From: Ariolimax columbianus
Lineage: Eukaryota > Mollusca > Gastropoda > Stylommatophora > Arionidae
Assembly (NCBI GenBank): GCA_036924085.1
Contig: JAVGWX010000018.1
Location: forward strand, 20,745,964 to 20,809,963
Length of the DNA stretch: 64,000 nt
Direction: 5' to 3'
Below the pieces are notes generated by a model that saw only the letters and a program-made list of their open reading frames with translations, searched no databases and was not told the origin of the DNA. A program made the position numbers and the translations under genes. The first letter of the stretch is position 1, and each line of letters begins with the position of its first letter. Of this stretch, positions 42,655 through 54,720 are shown in pieces.

Positions 42655-43090
42655 CTAGATTTTCTTGTGGCAGCTTATGGCTGTGAATCATGGACGATTA
42701 CCAAAACTTCTAGACAAAGAATCGAATCCTTCGAGTCAAAATGTTATAGAAAGATCCTCAGAATACACTGGACAGAGAAAAAAACAAATGCAGACATTCG
42801 GCAAGAGTTGAGCATTAGAAGAGAACTGGTTTATCAATTCCATTTTGGCTAGAAAATGCAAATACTTTGGTCACATCAAGAGACTCAATGGTCTTGAGAG
42901 AACGGTGATGGAAGATATGGTGCCAGACAAAAGAGGAAGGGGTAGACCAAGAAGACGATGGCACCAAGATATCCAGGAAGGCCTGAGTATGACTGTGGCG
43001 GAGGCTGGTGTTTTGGCAAGGGAACGAATTTCTTTCAGACACACTGTGATGGGAGCGACGTTCTACAAAGGACATGCTACATGATGATGA
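42655..43090 (+). pseudogene. RTE-type LINE C-terminal fragment
   Basis: The plus strand reads YGCESWTITKTSRQRIESFE, SKCYRKILRIHWTEKKTNAD, then after a frameshift near 42845 RKCKYFGHIKRLNGLERTVM, KRGRGRPRRRWHQDIQEGL and the end VMGATFYKGHAT followed by a TGATGATGA tail. It is a distinct subfamily from 42168-42583, similar to the scrap at 53.5 kb. Confidence 0.82.
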
Positions 43091-43547
43091 CCTAGATGGG
43101 GGTGTTTATTGCTGTAATATATCCCTGTAGTAGTGAGCGACACGCAGATGACGCCACACAACCGCATGAACAACCCCGACCTACCTTCATCATTACGTTT
43201 GAAAGGTGAAGAAAGCTCTTGCAACTTAACCTCGTTCTGAGGGCGCACAAAAAAGTAAACATACTCTCTGTGGTCATGTAACAACAACAACAATGGCTGC
43301 GGTTTCTGCTTGCTGGCTATAACATGGTTCACGTAGTTTTAACGTATCACCATTTGGGTACTTTCAAAATGCTTCAAGGGGTTTGGAAAGATCATCTCTA
43401 TATGCATGTATAAGCATCCTGTTATGGCAGGTGCCTATTTTTTCCAAGGCTGCTGTAATTAGTATTATTGGGTTTGTTGAGTTGGTGACTAGAATCGTAT
43501 GGGCGTAACTCAAGAATACAAACAGTAGGGCCCAGAAGAGGCGGATA
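43091..43547. other. Unassigned sequence
   Basis: No recognisable gene. Confidence 0.4.
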
Positions 43548-44330
43548 TAACTTAACTTAACGTCTATACACTGGTTTAGAAGACTATGCAGAGTTTGTGT
43601 ACAACCAAATTCATTTATATTTCCTTGCTCTAAAAGCCTTGCACATCTAATTTATTCTTAAATGCATTAACTCACCCTACCTCCTCTACTTCCTGTGGCA
43701 ATGCATGCTAAACAATCACCACTCTCTGACTAAACAAATATTTCCTAAAATCTAATCTGGAGCTGCCTTTAGTTAATTTATAGCTGTGCGCACTTGTTCG
43801 TATAGGTGGTTGCTTTTGAAAAACTTGTTAGTCTAATTTATTATTTCCGTTGATTATCTTATAAACATGTATTGTATAAACCACTAATTCTTCTCTCTTC
43901 TAGACACTGCAGGCCGGTTTTTCTGAGTCTTTCCTCATAACTGTAATTCTGGAATCCCACTATCATCTTTGTCGTTCTTCTTTGTATCCTTTCCAGCATG
44001 TTTAGATCTCCTCTACTTTAAAGACTCTACAACTGTACGCCGTACTCCAATCTATGTCTAACTAAAGCTTTGTGCAGTTTGACTATCCCTTCCTTTCTCC
44101 TATGTTTGTTTTTTATTTTAATCATACCTAACATCACATTTGCATTTTTCACTGCTATCTGGACTTGCTCACTCACTTTACCTGTATGATCTATTATAAC
44201 ACCTAGGTCCCTTTCCTTTTCAATCATTGTAATATTGTTATCGCCCATTCTGTAATTATGTTCCATATTTGATCTATCCATGTGGGTGACTGTACACAAT
44301 ATGGTTGCATTTCTATATTCCACGGGGAAC
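43548..44330 (-). mobile_element. CR1/L2-type LINE 3' end, copy B
   Basis: The minus strand reads DRSNMEHNYRMGDNNITMIE, KERDLGVIIDHTGKVSEQVQ, VAVKNANVMLGMIK and KALVRHRLEYGVQL, then a decayed C-terminus and a GTTAAGTTAAGTTA end at about 43548. Same family as copy A and the element at 63.26 kb. Upstream RT core absent. Confidence 0.82.
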
Positions 44331-44719
44331 TAGAAGGAGTAAGCCAAGTATCAATAACAGATAACGTACATATGAATATGTAATATGTAACGGAGAAATA
44401 AAGACCCTCAAATTTATAATAATCTGGCACGTGTTATCAATAAAGAACGCACAAATGTATAATTACTGGTTCCACATATGTCTTTTCAGCCCTCACTGTT
44501 CTTACCAGAATAAATATTAATGATAATGAAAACCAGCAGAGAGATTAGTACGCAAGTATACATCAATTATCTGCCATTTTGTGTGTTAATATCTAGCAAA
44601 GGTTGTCAGTTAAACCTCTTTGACATTGTCTACACTTGTGAGTACGTGTTGCCCCTGACAACAGGGTACACACCATTGTGGATTTTACCAGCGATATTTG
44701 CTAACGATTGCGTTGATAT

Positions 44720-45640
44720 TAACTTAACCTAACGTTTGCATACTGGTTTAGAAGACTCATCAGAGTCTGTAGACAACTAGTTACATTTGCATTACACTGC
44801 TCTAAGAGCTATGTGCATCCGATCTATTCTTAAATGCATTAATTGTCTCTGCTTCCACTACCTCCTGGGGCAATGCATTCCAAGCATTCACCACTCTCTG
44901 ACTAAAAAAGTATTTCCTAATATCTAATCCGGACCTCTCTTTAGCTAATTTGTATCTCTGTCCTCTTGTTCTCGTTGGTGGTTGCATTTTGGAAAAACTT
45001 GTTATAGTCTAATTTGACCTTCGCTGTGATTTTCTTATAAACCTGTATTAAGTCACCTCGAATTCTTCTCTTTTCTACACACTGTAGGCCGGTTTTTTCC
45101 GGTATTTCCTAGTAACTGTAATTCTGGAATCCCACTATCAGATTTGTTCCTCTTCTTTGTATCCTTTCCAGCATTTTTATATCTCCTCTACGATAAGGAC
45201 TCCACACCTGTAGTACACAGTACTCCAATCTAGGTCTAACTAATGCTTCATACAGTTTGACTATCACCTCCTTACTCCTATGTTGAATATTTTTTTGTAT
45301 CATACCTAACATTGCATTTGCCTTATTCACTGCTACCTGGACTTGCTCACTCACTTTACCTGTATGATTTATTAAAACACCTAGGTCCCTTTCCTTATAT
45401 ATCATACAAATACTATTCTCACCAATTCTGTAATTATGTTCCATGTTGGATCTACCCATGTGGATGAATGTACGTTTATCTATATTAAACTCCATTTGCC
45501 ATCTCGCAGATAAGTCTAGAATTTTATCTAAATCCGACCCCAATATATCCACCTCTGATTTGGATTAGACACTGCTACATACTTTTGTGTCTTGTGCAAA
45601 TTTTGCAATCATTGATCCTATATCAATGTTTGAGCCGGTA
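44720..45640 (-). mobile_element. CR1/L2-type LINE 3' end, copy A
   Basis: The minus strand runs from the RT active-site region (FAQDTKVCSSV, where the family has FADDTKLC) through DLDKILDLSARWQMEFNIDK, GRSNMEHNYRIGENSICMIY, KERDLGVLINHTGKVSEQV and RPRLEYCVLQVWSPYRRGDI to SGLDIRKYFFSQRVVNAWNA and LPQEVVEAETINAFKNR near the C-terminus. The D-to-Q change in FADD plus stops mean it is inactive. Confidence 0.85.
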
Positions 45641-45674
45641 TCAATGAAATTGGTGTTGCTAAAAATCCCAAGGT

Positions 45675-46192
45675 CACTGTTAGGTGACTATAATCCTAAG
45701 GTTATTTTTGTTAGCTGTTAGGTGACTATAATCCTAAGGTTATTTTTTTTAACTGTTAGGTGACTATAATCCTAAGGTTATTTTTTAACTGTTAGGTGAC
45801 TATAATCCTAAGGTTATTTTTTTAACTGTTAGGTGACTATAATCCTAAGGTTATTTTTTTTACTGTTAGGTGACTATAATCCTAAGGTTATTTTTTAACT
45901 GTTAGGTGACTATATCCTAAGGTTATTTTTTTAACTGTTAGGTGACTATAATCCTAAGGTTATTTTTTTAACTGTTAGGTGACTATAATCCTAAGGTTAT
46001 TTTTTAACTGTTATATGACTATAATCCTAAGGTTATTTTTTTAACTGTTAGGTGACTATAATCCTAAGGTTATTTTTTAACTGTTAGGTGACTATAATCC
46101 TAAGGTTATTTTTTTAACTGTTAGGTGACTATAATCCTAAGGTTATTTTTTTAACTGTTAGGTAACTATAATCCTAAAGTTATTTTTTTTAG
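45675..46192. repeat. 37-bp minisatellite, about 14 units
   Basis: Unit CTGTTAGGTGACTATAATCC plus TAAGGTTATTTTTTTAA; length varies 36-38 bp through the T-run. It starts right beside CR1 copy A's truncation point. Confidence 0.94.
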
Positions 46193-46989
46193 TCTGTAAG
46201 GTAAGTATCTACAGTATTTAAATTATATTTTATTCTGATGTCTCTGTTCTGAGTTTTATATACTAATGTGCCATGAGGATAAAAAAAATTAATACGTATA
46301 TTCTGTGTTGCCGTAAAAAAAAGAAAGGGCAATAAAATAATTAATGTATTCTGAATAAAATAAATTCCGGCCTTGTTGGCGTAAAAAAGACAATAAATGA
46401 AACATATATTCTGACTTGGTTGACGTAAAAAATGACAAAAGAAAAATATATTTTTTGTTGACGTAAAAAAAGACAATGAAAGAAAAATGTGTTCTGACTA
46501 TGATGACATAAAAAAAGACAACAAATAGAAATATATTCCTCTTCTTCTGGGTTTGTTCTCAATCTCCCGCTACCAAGCCCCGAACACGGCTTTGCAAGCA
46601 GCAGGATGTAGTCCGGAGAACGAAATGCGTTGTATCGCTAGTTTACAACTTCACTGCGATATTTGCGCCTTTCTGTCCGACACATCAGTTATCGGCAGGA
46701 AAATATGTTCTGACTTGTTTGTCATAAATCACATTCATATAGCGTATTCTGTTAATAAAAAAATGTATTAATTTTTACTCTTTCTCTCTCTCGCTCTCTG
46801 TTTCACTCTCTCTCTCTCTCTCGTTCCTCTCTCGCTCTCTCTCGCCCCCCCCCCCCCTCTTCTTTTGATCATCTGAAGTTTATGTGAGAAAAACTTGCGA
46901 ACCTTGTTAAGTAGGATTAGACTATTGTAAACGAAAACACAAATTAAAACTTCTATAGATTGCTCGTAAACATGTTATGAGTATATGAG
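46193..46989. other. Unassigned sequence with diverged CATAAAAAA repeats and (CT)n
   Basis: 46270-46530 holds loose 40-60 bp recurrences of TTGACGTAAAAAAAGACAA. 46775-46860 is (CT)n followed by C10. No gene seen. Confidence 0.5.
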
Positions 46990-48770
46990 CACTATGAGTA
47001 TCACTCCTCTGGACCGTGTGAACATGCACCCAACAGATGTGTCTGTCACGTACGTCGTATCACAGTCAGACGTAATAATAACATGCATATCTTGGTCAAG
47101 AAATGGTATTGTAAACAGCTTAGATAGGATTTGGGATTAAAAACCCGTTTGAATGAGAGTGGCATACGTCTAGAATAAACCGAGAATATAATTAAACATG
47201 CCATGAATTAAAACCCTCGGGGGAAGAGAAAGTTTGGAAGGTCAGATAACCTATTGCGGAGAAAGGCGGAAGACGAAGTCAGAGAAATGGGTGTCTCTTT
47301 CTTTTGTTTTCTACTTATTTTCTCTTCTTCCTTCTTATTTTTTGTTCTTTATTGTAATTTTTTCTTATTTCTTGTTCTTTATTGTAATTTTTTCTTATTT
47401 CTTGTTTTTTATTGTAATTTTTTCTTCATTTTTTCTTCTTCCTTTTTCTTCATTCTTCCTTTTCCTTTCTTCTTCTGTTTTTCTCTTTCCTTTTTTCTCC
47501 TTTGTTCTTCTTCCTTCTTATTCATTTTATTTGTTTTTCTTCCTTCTACTTTCTTCTTATTCCTACTTTCTTCGTCTTCATTGCTTCTTTCTTCTTCTTT
47601 CCTCCTTCTTCTTCCTTTTTCCTTCTTCTTCCTTTTTCTTCCTTCTTCTTTCTTCTTTATCTGTCTCCTTCCTTCTTTCTTCGTCTTCCATGTTTCTTCT
47701 TCGTTTTCTTACTTTTTGTTTCTTCTCTCTTCTACTTTCTTCCTTCTTCCTTTTTTCATATTCTTTCTTCTTCTTCCGTCTTTGTTCTTTATTAGTCTTC
47801 ATTATTTCTTCTTATTTCTTTTTATTTCTTTTCTTTCTTTTCTTTTTTTCTTTCTTCTCCTTCCTTTCTTCTCTTTCATTCTTCTGCTTCCTTTTTTTCT
47901 TTTCCTTTTTTGCATTTCTTCTTCAACCTTTTTTCTTTTTCCCTGTTCCTTTTTCTGGAGATATTTACTTCTTTCTCCTTTTTGTCTTCTTCTTTCTTTT
48001 ATCTCCTTAATCTTTCTTTCCTCTTCTTTTTCATCCTCCTTCCTTTTTTTCTTCTTCTTCCTTCTTCCTTTTTTATCTCTTCTTCCTTCTTCTTTCCTCT
48101 TTTTCTTTCTTCCTTTTTCTGTCTTTTTCCTTCTACCGTTTTTCTTCCTTCCTCTTTCTTCTTCTGTCTTCTAATTCTTCCTTCTTTCTTCCTTCTTTCT
48201 TCCGTCTTTTCTTCTTTTTCCTTTTTCTTACTTCTTCTTCGCTCTCCTTCCTTCCTATTCCTTCTTTTATCTTCTTCCTTTTTCCTTCTTTCTCTTTCTT
48301 CATTATTTTTTGTTCTTTCCTTTTCTCTTTTTTTTCTTTATTCTTCCTTTTTCTTCTTCTATCTCCTCTTTTATTTTATTTTCTACCATTTTTTCATTCT
48401 TCTTTCTTCTTCTTTCGTCTTCTTTCTTTCTTATTCATTGTTCATTTTTCTTCCTTTTTGTCTTTCTTTCTTTCTTCTTCTTTTTTCCTCTTCCTTCTTT
48501 CGTCTTCTTCCTATTTCTGGCTTATTTTTCCTTCTTTCTCTGTCTTTCTACTTCTATGTGTTGTTTTTCTTGTTTGTTCTTTTTCCATTTCATTTCTTCT
48601 TTTTTATTCTTTTACCTTTTTCTTTTCTTGTTTCCTGTCATCCCAGAGAGTGGACCACATGCTCAAAACTGATTTTCATTTACCCTAACCAGATGAACCT
48701 GTGCACTTTGAAAAGCAATATTATTTGCATGGCGAGGTTGCCAGCTCCATGCCCAACTATCCTTAGTCGC
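46990..48770 (+). repeat. Tandem duplication unit 1 with pyrimidine tract
   Basis: Starts ATGAGTATCACTCCTCTGGA, ends near CAACTATCCTTAGTCGCC. It contains AGAAAGGCGGAAGACGAAGT and GTGTCTCTTTCTTTTGTTTT, then about 1.3 kb of TTC/TTTC pyrimidine tract (47300-48640). Long Phe/Ser/Leu frames are tract artefacts. Confidence 0.85.
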
Positions 48771-50145
48771 CTATGAGTATTACACCTCTAGACCTTGAAC
48801 TTTCACACAACAGATGTGCCTGTCACGTACGTCGAATCTGGGTCAAGGGATGAGATTGTAGACAGTTTGGAGTTTGGGAAGTCAGATAACATATATTCGG
48901 GGAAAGGCGGAAGATGAAGCCAGAGAAATAAGTGTCTCTTTCTTTTGTTTTCTACTTATTCTTCTTGTTCTGCTTTCTTGTTCCTTCTGCCTCCTTCTTC
49001 TCTCTTCTTTATTCTTCATTCTTCTTTCTTTCTTCTTTTTTCTTCCTTCTTCTTTATTATATTTCCTTCTTTCTTTTTCTTTATAATTCTTCATATTTCT
49101 ATTTACTTCCTATTTTTCTTCTTCCTTCTTCTTTGTTCTTCTTCCTTTTTTCTTCTTCTTCCGTCTTGCTTCTTTCTTCTTCTTTCTCCTTTTTTCTTCT
49201 TCTTAATTCTTCTTCCTTCTTTTTTTTACTTTTTGCTATTTCTTCCTTTTTCTTTATTTTTCTTTCTTCTTCACTTGTTTCTTTTCCTTCTTGTTTCTTC
49301 TGCTTTGTTCTTTCTTCTTTTTTTCATTTTTATTTCTCCCTATTTCTTTTTTCCTTTTTCTTCGTTCCCTCTTCATTTTTCTTCTTCTTCCTTCTTTATT
49401 CTTCTTTCGTGTTCTTGTTCTTCTTTTTTCTTTGTCTTTTCTTTTCTTTCCTTTTCTTCTTCTGTCTTCCTTTCTTCTTCGTCCTAATTTTTCCTTCTTC
49501 CTTCTTTTTCTTTCTTCATTTTTTGTTCTTTTTCTTTCTTCATTTTTTCTTCTTCCTTTTTTTCCTTCTTCGTTTCTCCTTTTCATTTCTTCTATATTAT
49601 TTTGTTTTGTCTTTTTCTTCTTCCTTCTTTCCATTTCATGTCTTTTTTCTTCTTCTTTCTTCTTCTTCCCTTTTCATCTTTCTTCTTCGATCTGCTTTCT
49701 TCTCCTTCCTTCCTTCCTTCTTCTTCCTTCTTCTTCTTCCTTCTGTTTCTTCATTCTGTCTTATTCTTCCTTCTCTCTTCTCCTTTTTTTCCTTCTGTTT
49801 TTTTTCTTTCCTTTCTCTTCTATCTTTATCTTTTTTTCATCTGCCTTCTTTCTTTTTTCTTCCTCTTGTTCTTTTTTTATCCTCTTTTTGCCTTTTTTTC
49901 TTTTACTTTCTTTTTTATTCTTCCTTCTTCTTTCTTCTTCTTTCCCTGTCGTTTTCTTCTCTTCTTCCCTGTCACGCCACATAGTGGACCAAAGGCTTAA
50001 AACTGATTTTTTATTTATTCATTTTCATTTATCCCTAACCAGGTTTAAGGTAAACCTCAATCGTTTTTTTTTCAATGCAGTTTCAAAAGCAATATTCTTT
50101 ACATGGTGAGGTTGCTAACTCCATACACAACCATCCCTAGTCCAC
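48771..50145 (+). repeat. Tandem duplication unit 2 with pyrimidine tract
   Basis: Begins TATGAGTATTACACCTCTAG and repeats the order of unit 1: CAACAGATGTGCCTGTCACG, GGAAAGGCGGAAGATGAAGC, GTGTCTCTTTCTTTTGTTTT, a pyrimidine tract of about 1 kb, AAAGCAATATTCTTTACATG and CATCCCTAGTCC. It is shorter than unit 1 because the tract differs and the leading part is reduced. Confidence 0.85.
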
Positions 50146-50389
50146 TCTTAGGTCAGCTGGAAAAGAAACAAGGAAACATATATAAAGACCGCATAAAATA
50201 ACTATGGTTGCATGGTGACATATGTAGCCCATTGCTCCTATATAATCGAAAGAGAACTGTTAGCAAGTAACCATATGAATAAGAGTCATCCAACAGTCTT
50301 TTATTACAATCAAAACCTTGTTTGCTCCCTGTTGAGCATAGACCCTCAGCAAATGCACGTTCTAGCTCTGTGCATGTTTTCCATGCTTC

Positions 50390-51128
50390 CTATAAGCTCC
50401 ACTTCCCCATGTGTACTTTCACCTCCCGTATGTAATTGCATCTCCCATGTGTACTTTCATCTCTCATTTGTAATTGCATCTCCCACATGTACTTTCATCT
50501 CCCGTATGTAATTGTATCTCCCTTGTGTGCTTTTATCACCAGCATATAATTGTATCTCCCTTGTGTACTTGAATCTCCCTTGTGTACTTGTATCTCCCTT
50601 GTGTACTTTTATCTCCCATATCTGCTTCGTTTTTCTGTATGTACTTTCACCTCCTGTATCTTCCTTATGTGCGTTTATCTTTCTTGTGTACTTGTAGCTC
50701 CCTCGTGCTGTTTTTTTTTCTTCCTAAGTGTTTTTTCTCCCCTATGTACTTTTTATCTCTTTTGTACTTTATCTCCCTTGTGTACTTTATCTCACTTGAG
50801 TACTTTATCTCACTTGAGTACTTTATTGTATCTCCCTGATGTACGTTTATCTCCATTATCTAATTCTGTTCTCGTTTATGTACTTTTTTATATCTTGTGT
50901 ACTTTTATCTCCCATGTGTACTTGTATCTTCCTAAAGTACTTGTATATACCTAGTGTACTTTTTATCTCCCTGTGTACTTTTATCTCCCTTGTGTACTTG
51001 TATCTCCCTTGTGTACTTGTATCTCCCTTGTGTACTTGTATCTCCCTTGTGTACTTGTATCTCCCTTGTGTACTTGTATCTCCCTTGTGTACTTTTATCT
51101 CCCTTTTGTACTTTTATCTCCAAAATAC
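50390..51128. repeat. 19-bp minisatellite (TGTATCTCCCTTGTGTACT), about 35 units
   Basis: Degenerate from 50390 to 50930, then near-perfect at 50990-51120. Frames open on both strands are artefacts. Confidence 0.92.
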
Positions 51129-51489
51129 CATGTAATGAAATCTGCAAGTGTTTGTTTTCCTTTTAATTTACTTGTTGATACATGTTTAAGTGTTTTGTGG
51201 CTTACAAGGCGAGGTAGTTAACCCCATTCCAAACCCTCTTTTGACGGTTCTTGCGATATATACCTCGCACGTTACGGTGCTTGTATTCTTTATTCCACTT
51301 CATCTTCAAAATATTCTCAATATGTGTTCCTGTTTGTTTCCTCAGCGCGTTAATGCCAATGAGGATGATATATAACTGGCATCTATTTGAAGATAAAGCG
51401 AAGAAGCAGCAATAACATCGAATACACAAGAAAAGGAGGCGTATGCAGGGCCGCATCAAAGAATGGTTTTCTCCTGGTACCACAGCAGC
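51129..51489. other. Candidate upstream region / 5' UTR of the host gene
   Basis: No repeat recognised. An in-frame upstream ATG lies at 51463, so the first exon could start earlier. I see no clear promoter element. Confidence 0.3.
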
Positions 51490-51583
51490 ATGCAGTTTAC
51501 ACATGTCAGGTCGTGGACTGTAGCAGTGTGTGGAATTATGGCCCTTGCGTCAGTGGTGCAGTGTCTAGGTCCACTCAGAGTCG
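51490..51583 (+). CDS. Candidate exon 1: signal peptide of a receptor-like gene
   Basis: The ATG at 51490 (A at -3, acceptable Kozak context) begins MQFTHVRSWTVAVCGIMALA and continues SVVQCLGPLRV, a convincing secretory signal peptide with a basic n-region and hydrophobic core. The exon ends in phase 1 at a GTGAGTC donor (51584). The phase matches the next candidate exon. An in-frame ATG at 51463 would add nine residues. The mature protein would begin around GPLRVG, which resembles the first beta-strand of glutamate-receptor amino-terminal domains. No transcript evidence is available. Confidence 0.5.
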
Positions 51584-52993
51584 GTGAGTCATTATTATTA
51601 CCTGGCCTGTCTTCTGGGTTCAACGACCTATTTATTTTTCTACCTTATTTCTAAATGAGCATGTCAATATTTATAATTGGTTTATGATTGGTCAGCGGGC
51701 GACGGCGACAGTGCGAATTTCACAATATGTTGACAGGGCTGTAGTCTATAGCCTTATTTACGGGCTCTATAATGAGTTTTTCTTCTATAAACAGGTTAAC
51801 AAACAAGTAAATATTTTTTAAAAACTACCTTTATCGGTACAAGCTTTTATACTAAGACGTTTTTGTTGTTTTGGATTTTGGACTACATAAGCGTCATTAT
51901 TTTAGGATCCTTCAACGTTTGAAGATAATAAAAAACATGACTCAACAAACTTGTCAACACTTATCAACTTGTACTGTTTGTCAACAAACTATACAAATCC
52001 ATTTTCCAGTATGGTAAGCAGCTATATTTTCCTGATTTGAAACCGAATGACGTCAACAAGTGTTATTTAGGAAATTACATAATGTGTTGGCGTTTCTGGT
52101 AGGTCATCTTAATAGATCTCATTAGTAGAGGTTGTGTACACAACTTCAGCTCTCTAGGCCTGCCAAAGACGGATGTGTCGGACTAAAAGGTGCAAATGTT
52201 GCAGTCAAGCTGTACACTAGCGACACAACGCATTCCGCTCTCCGGACTACATTCTGCTACTTGCAAAGCCCTGTTCAGGGCTTGATAGCGGGAGATTCGG
52301 AACAAACACAGAAAAAGAAGCTTCCTAGGTTATGAAGAAGTTGGTGAAAATAGGAGACATAGAAGTCCACGCAAACGGACAACGGTCTCAGACAAACGGT
52401 GCCATTATTTGGACATGTGACCCACCTTGCCTAGTATTCCCCCCCCCCCCTCTCTCTCACCGCCCCCCTCCCGACCCCGCCCATGCAATCAGCTCTTAAG
52501 CAAACCATGAACAACAATGATGGGAAGCGAACCTTTCCGCCATGGTCTCTTCCCAGCAACCATCCACGCACCACCTGGTTATGTCAATTCGGAAAGACGG
52601 TATCCTGGCATGCGGTCTGAAACTCAGCTACTCACCTTGCTCCTTGACGTTTGTCGCGACGGGCCTATGTCTTCTAGCGGATTACCTACCAACCCACCTA
52701 TCCACCTTTTACTTCTGTCCGGTATCTGAGCCGCTCATGTGTATGCTGTTATCAACTTTGACGCCAGCAAATGTCGTTAGTGCTGAATGTTCGAAGAAGA
52801 TATTGTTATTGGGGATAGGGGAGGGAGAGGGAATATTGTCAAGGCGACTTGCCAAAACACATAGTTATGATATTAATACGAATTTTAATAGAAATCGATT
52901 CGTGCATTTGGAAACTACATAAATTGTAAATTGATTCACCAGAAATACATGTGTTTTTTTTTACATTCTGTTCTTCATCGCATTCTTTCATAG
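51584..52993 (+). other. Candidate intron 1
   Basis: GTGAGTC...TTCTTTCATAG, 1410 bp. It contains interspersed family C copy 2 (52165-52330), a C10 run at 52441 and no convincing additional exon. Confidence 0.45.
52165..52330 (+). repeat. Interspersed repeat family C, copy 2
   Basis: Matches 17040-17205 (GACACAACGCATTCCGCTCT, GGACTACATTCTGCTACTT, GCGGGAGATTCGGAAC) and ends AAAAAGAAG. Probably the 3' end of a LINE. Confidence 0.65.
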
Positions 52994-53119
52994 GCGTGAT
53001 TCCTTCGTGGAATGCTGTCGTCACTTCCGCATTTGAGAGTAGCCAATCAAATGTCACTGTTCTACTTCGGAACATCGAAGCTGGTACAACGCACACTGCC
53101 TTCGATAAAATAGAGAAAA
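52994..53119 (+). CDS. Candidate exon 2: receptor amino-terminal domain
   Basis: 126-bp, phase 1-1 exon between a strong polypyrimidine tract plus CATAG and a GTGAGTAC donor. Joined in frame it reads GVIPSWNAVVTSAFESSQSN then VTVLLRNIEAGTTHTAFDKI. The pattern (a beta-strand, then an AFE.S-type helix, then a short strand) fits the start of an ANF-receptor/periplasmic-binding type I fold as in ionotropic glutamate-type receptors. It has an N-glycosylation sequon (NVT). The assignment rests on pattern memory, mostly on exon 3. Confidence 0.5.
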
Positions 53120-53429
53120 GTGAGTACACTTTGAATATGATGAGCCCTATCTAACATAACGACAAATTGTGGAAATAAAAAGATCGAGTGTGTAAATAGT
53201 GCATTCAATGGATCAATCAATCAAAACGTTTTGGTTTCCTTTGGAGCACAGTGCTTCAACACATATACGCTGTCTTCCTTCGAGTAGTCCATTTCAGCTA
53301 TTGCATATTCGCTGTTTTTTGTATGATTCTCTTGAGCCCTCTTCTTTGTTTGGCTAGAGAAGAAAAGACAGCGAGGAAGGGAAAAGGCCACTGTGGTTTA
53401 GTATACTGTCGTCGCTAACAATTCATTTG

Positions 53430-53650
53430 TGACCAGCGGTAAAGTCTGCTGCAGGACACAGGCCACATCAAACGCTGTAGTGGCAAAGGTAAGACAATAC
53501 TGGAGGGTATGGTACTCGGAAAATAAGGCATATGAAGACCGAGGAGAAGATGGAAACAGAATACTAGAGGACCTGGGATTGACAATGACAGGTGCTGTTA
53601 TGAGAGGCGCGTTCTGCAGAGGACATGCTTTATGATGATGATGATAGTAT
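53430..53650 (+). pseudogene. RTE-type LINE C-terminal scrap
   Basis: The plus strand reads a GRRWKQNTRGPGIDNDRCCYE-like decayed end. In the best frame it closes with LGLTMTGAVMRGAFCRGHAL and a TGATGATGATGATAG tail, matching the terminus at 43070. The HVVAKVRQYWRVW segment is decayed. Confidence 0.6.
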
Positions 53651-53859
53651 AGCTGGGGTACCTGGCCTTACCCGAAATAATTATGAAAGTAGTTAATTAT
53701 TTAAACCCTTTCCATCGGTCATATCCCTCCATCATTGCACTTCCATCCGGACCTCTAGCCTGCCATCTATTCACCACTCATCTCACTCATTTCTGTCTAT
53801 TTCTGCTCTTCTCAACCTGCCAATCTCCTCACCCAAAACCGCCAAAACCCCCCACCCCC

Positions 53860-54720
53860 ATAAAAATGCCTATTCCCCCCAAAAAGAAACCCCCGCCAAT
53901 CTCCCCCTCCCCCAACCACCAATCGCTTCCCCCTTCCCTAAAATCGCCAATCTTCCTCTCCGCCAACCACCAATCGCTTCCCCCTTCCCTTAAACCGCCA
54001 ATCTCCCCCTCCCCCAACCACCAATCGCTTCCCCTTCCCTAAAACCACCAACCTCTTCTCCCTTCCCTAAAATCGCCAATCTTCCCCCTGCCCTAACCAC
54101 CAACCTCTTCCTCCTTCCCTAAAACCGCCAATCTCCCCCCTCCCCCAACCACCAATCGCTTTCACTTCCCTAAAATCGCCAATCTGCCCCACCCCCAACC
54201 ACCAATCGCTTCCTCCTTTCCTAAAACCGCCATTCTCCCCCTCCCCCTCCCCCAACCACCAATCGCTTCCCCCTTCACTAAAACCGCCAATCTCCCCCAA
54301 CCACCAATCACTATCCCCTTCCCTAAAATCGACAATCTCCCTCATCCCCCAACCACCAACCTCTTCCCATTCCCTAAAATCGCCAATCTCCCCTCTCCGC
54401 CAACTAACAATCGCTTCCCCCTTCCCTAAAACCGCCAATCTCCCCCCTCCCGCAACCACCAATCGCTTGCCCCTTCCCTAAAACCGCCAATCTCCCCCCT
54501 CCCGCAACCACCAATCGCTTTCCCCTTCCCTAAAACCGCCAATCTCCCCCCTCCCTCAACCACCAATCACTTCCCCCTTCCCTAAAACCGCCAATCTCCC
54601 CCCTCCCGCAACCACCAATCGCTTTCCCCTTCCCTAAAACCGCCAATCTCCCCCTCCCCCAACCACCAACCACCAATCGCTTCCCCCTTCCTTAAAATCG
54701 CCAATCTCCACCCATTGCCA
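53860..54720. repeat. About 51-bp C-rich minisatellite, 16 or so units
   Basis: Unit AAACCGCCAATCTCCCCCCT then CCCCCAACCACCAATCGCTT then CCCCCTTCCCT. The minus strand is G-rich with regular GGGGG runs, which could form quadruplexes. Open frames are artefacts. Confidence 0.92.

Noticed and set aside
47234..50109. Phe/Ser-rich membrane-like proteins
   Set aside because: Translations of TTC/TTTC tracts in several frames. No membrane-protein features beyond composition.
52517..52922. 126-codon plus-strand frame as an exon
   Set aside because: No splice-site support, no recognisable domain, and it falls inside candidate intron 1.
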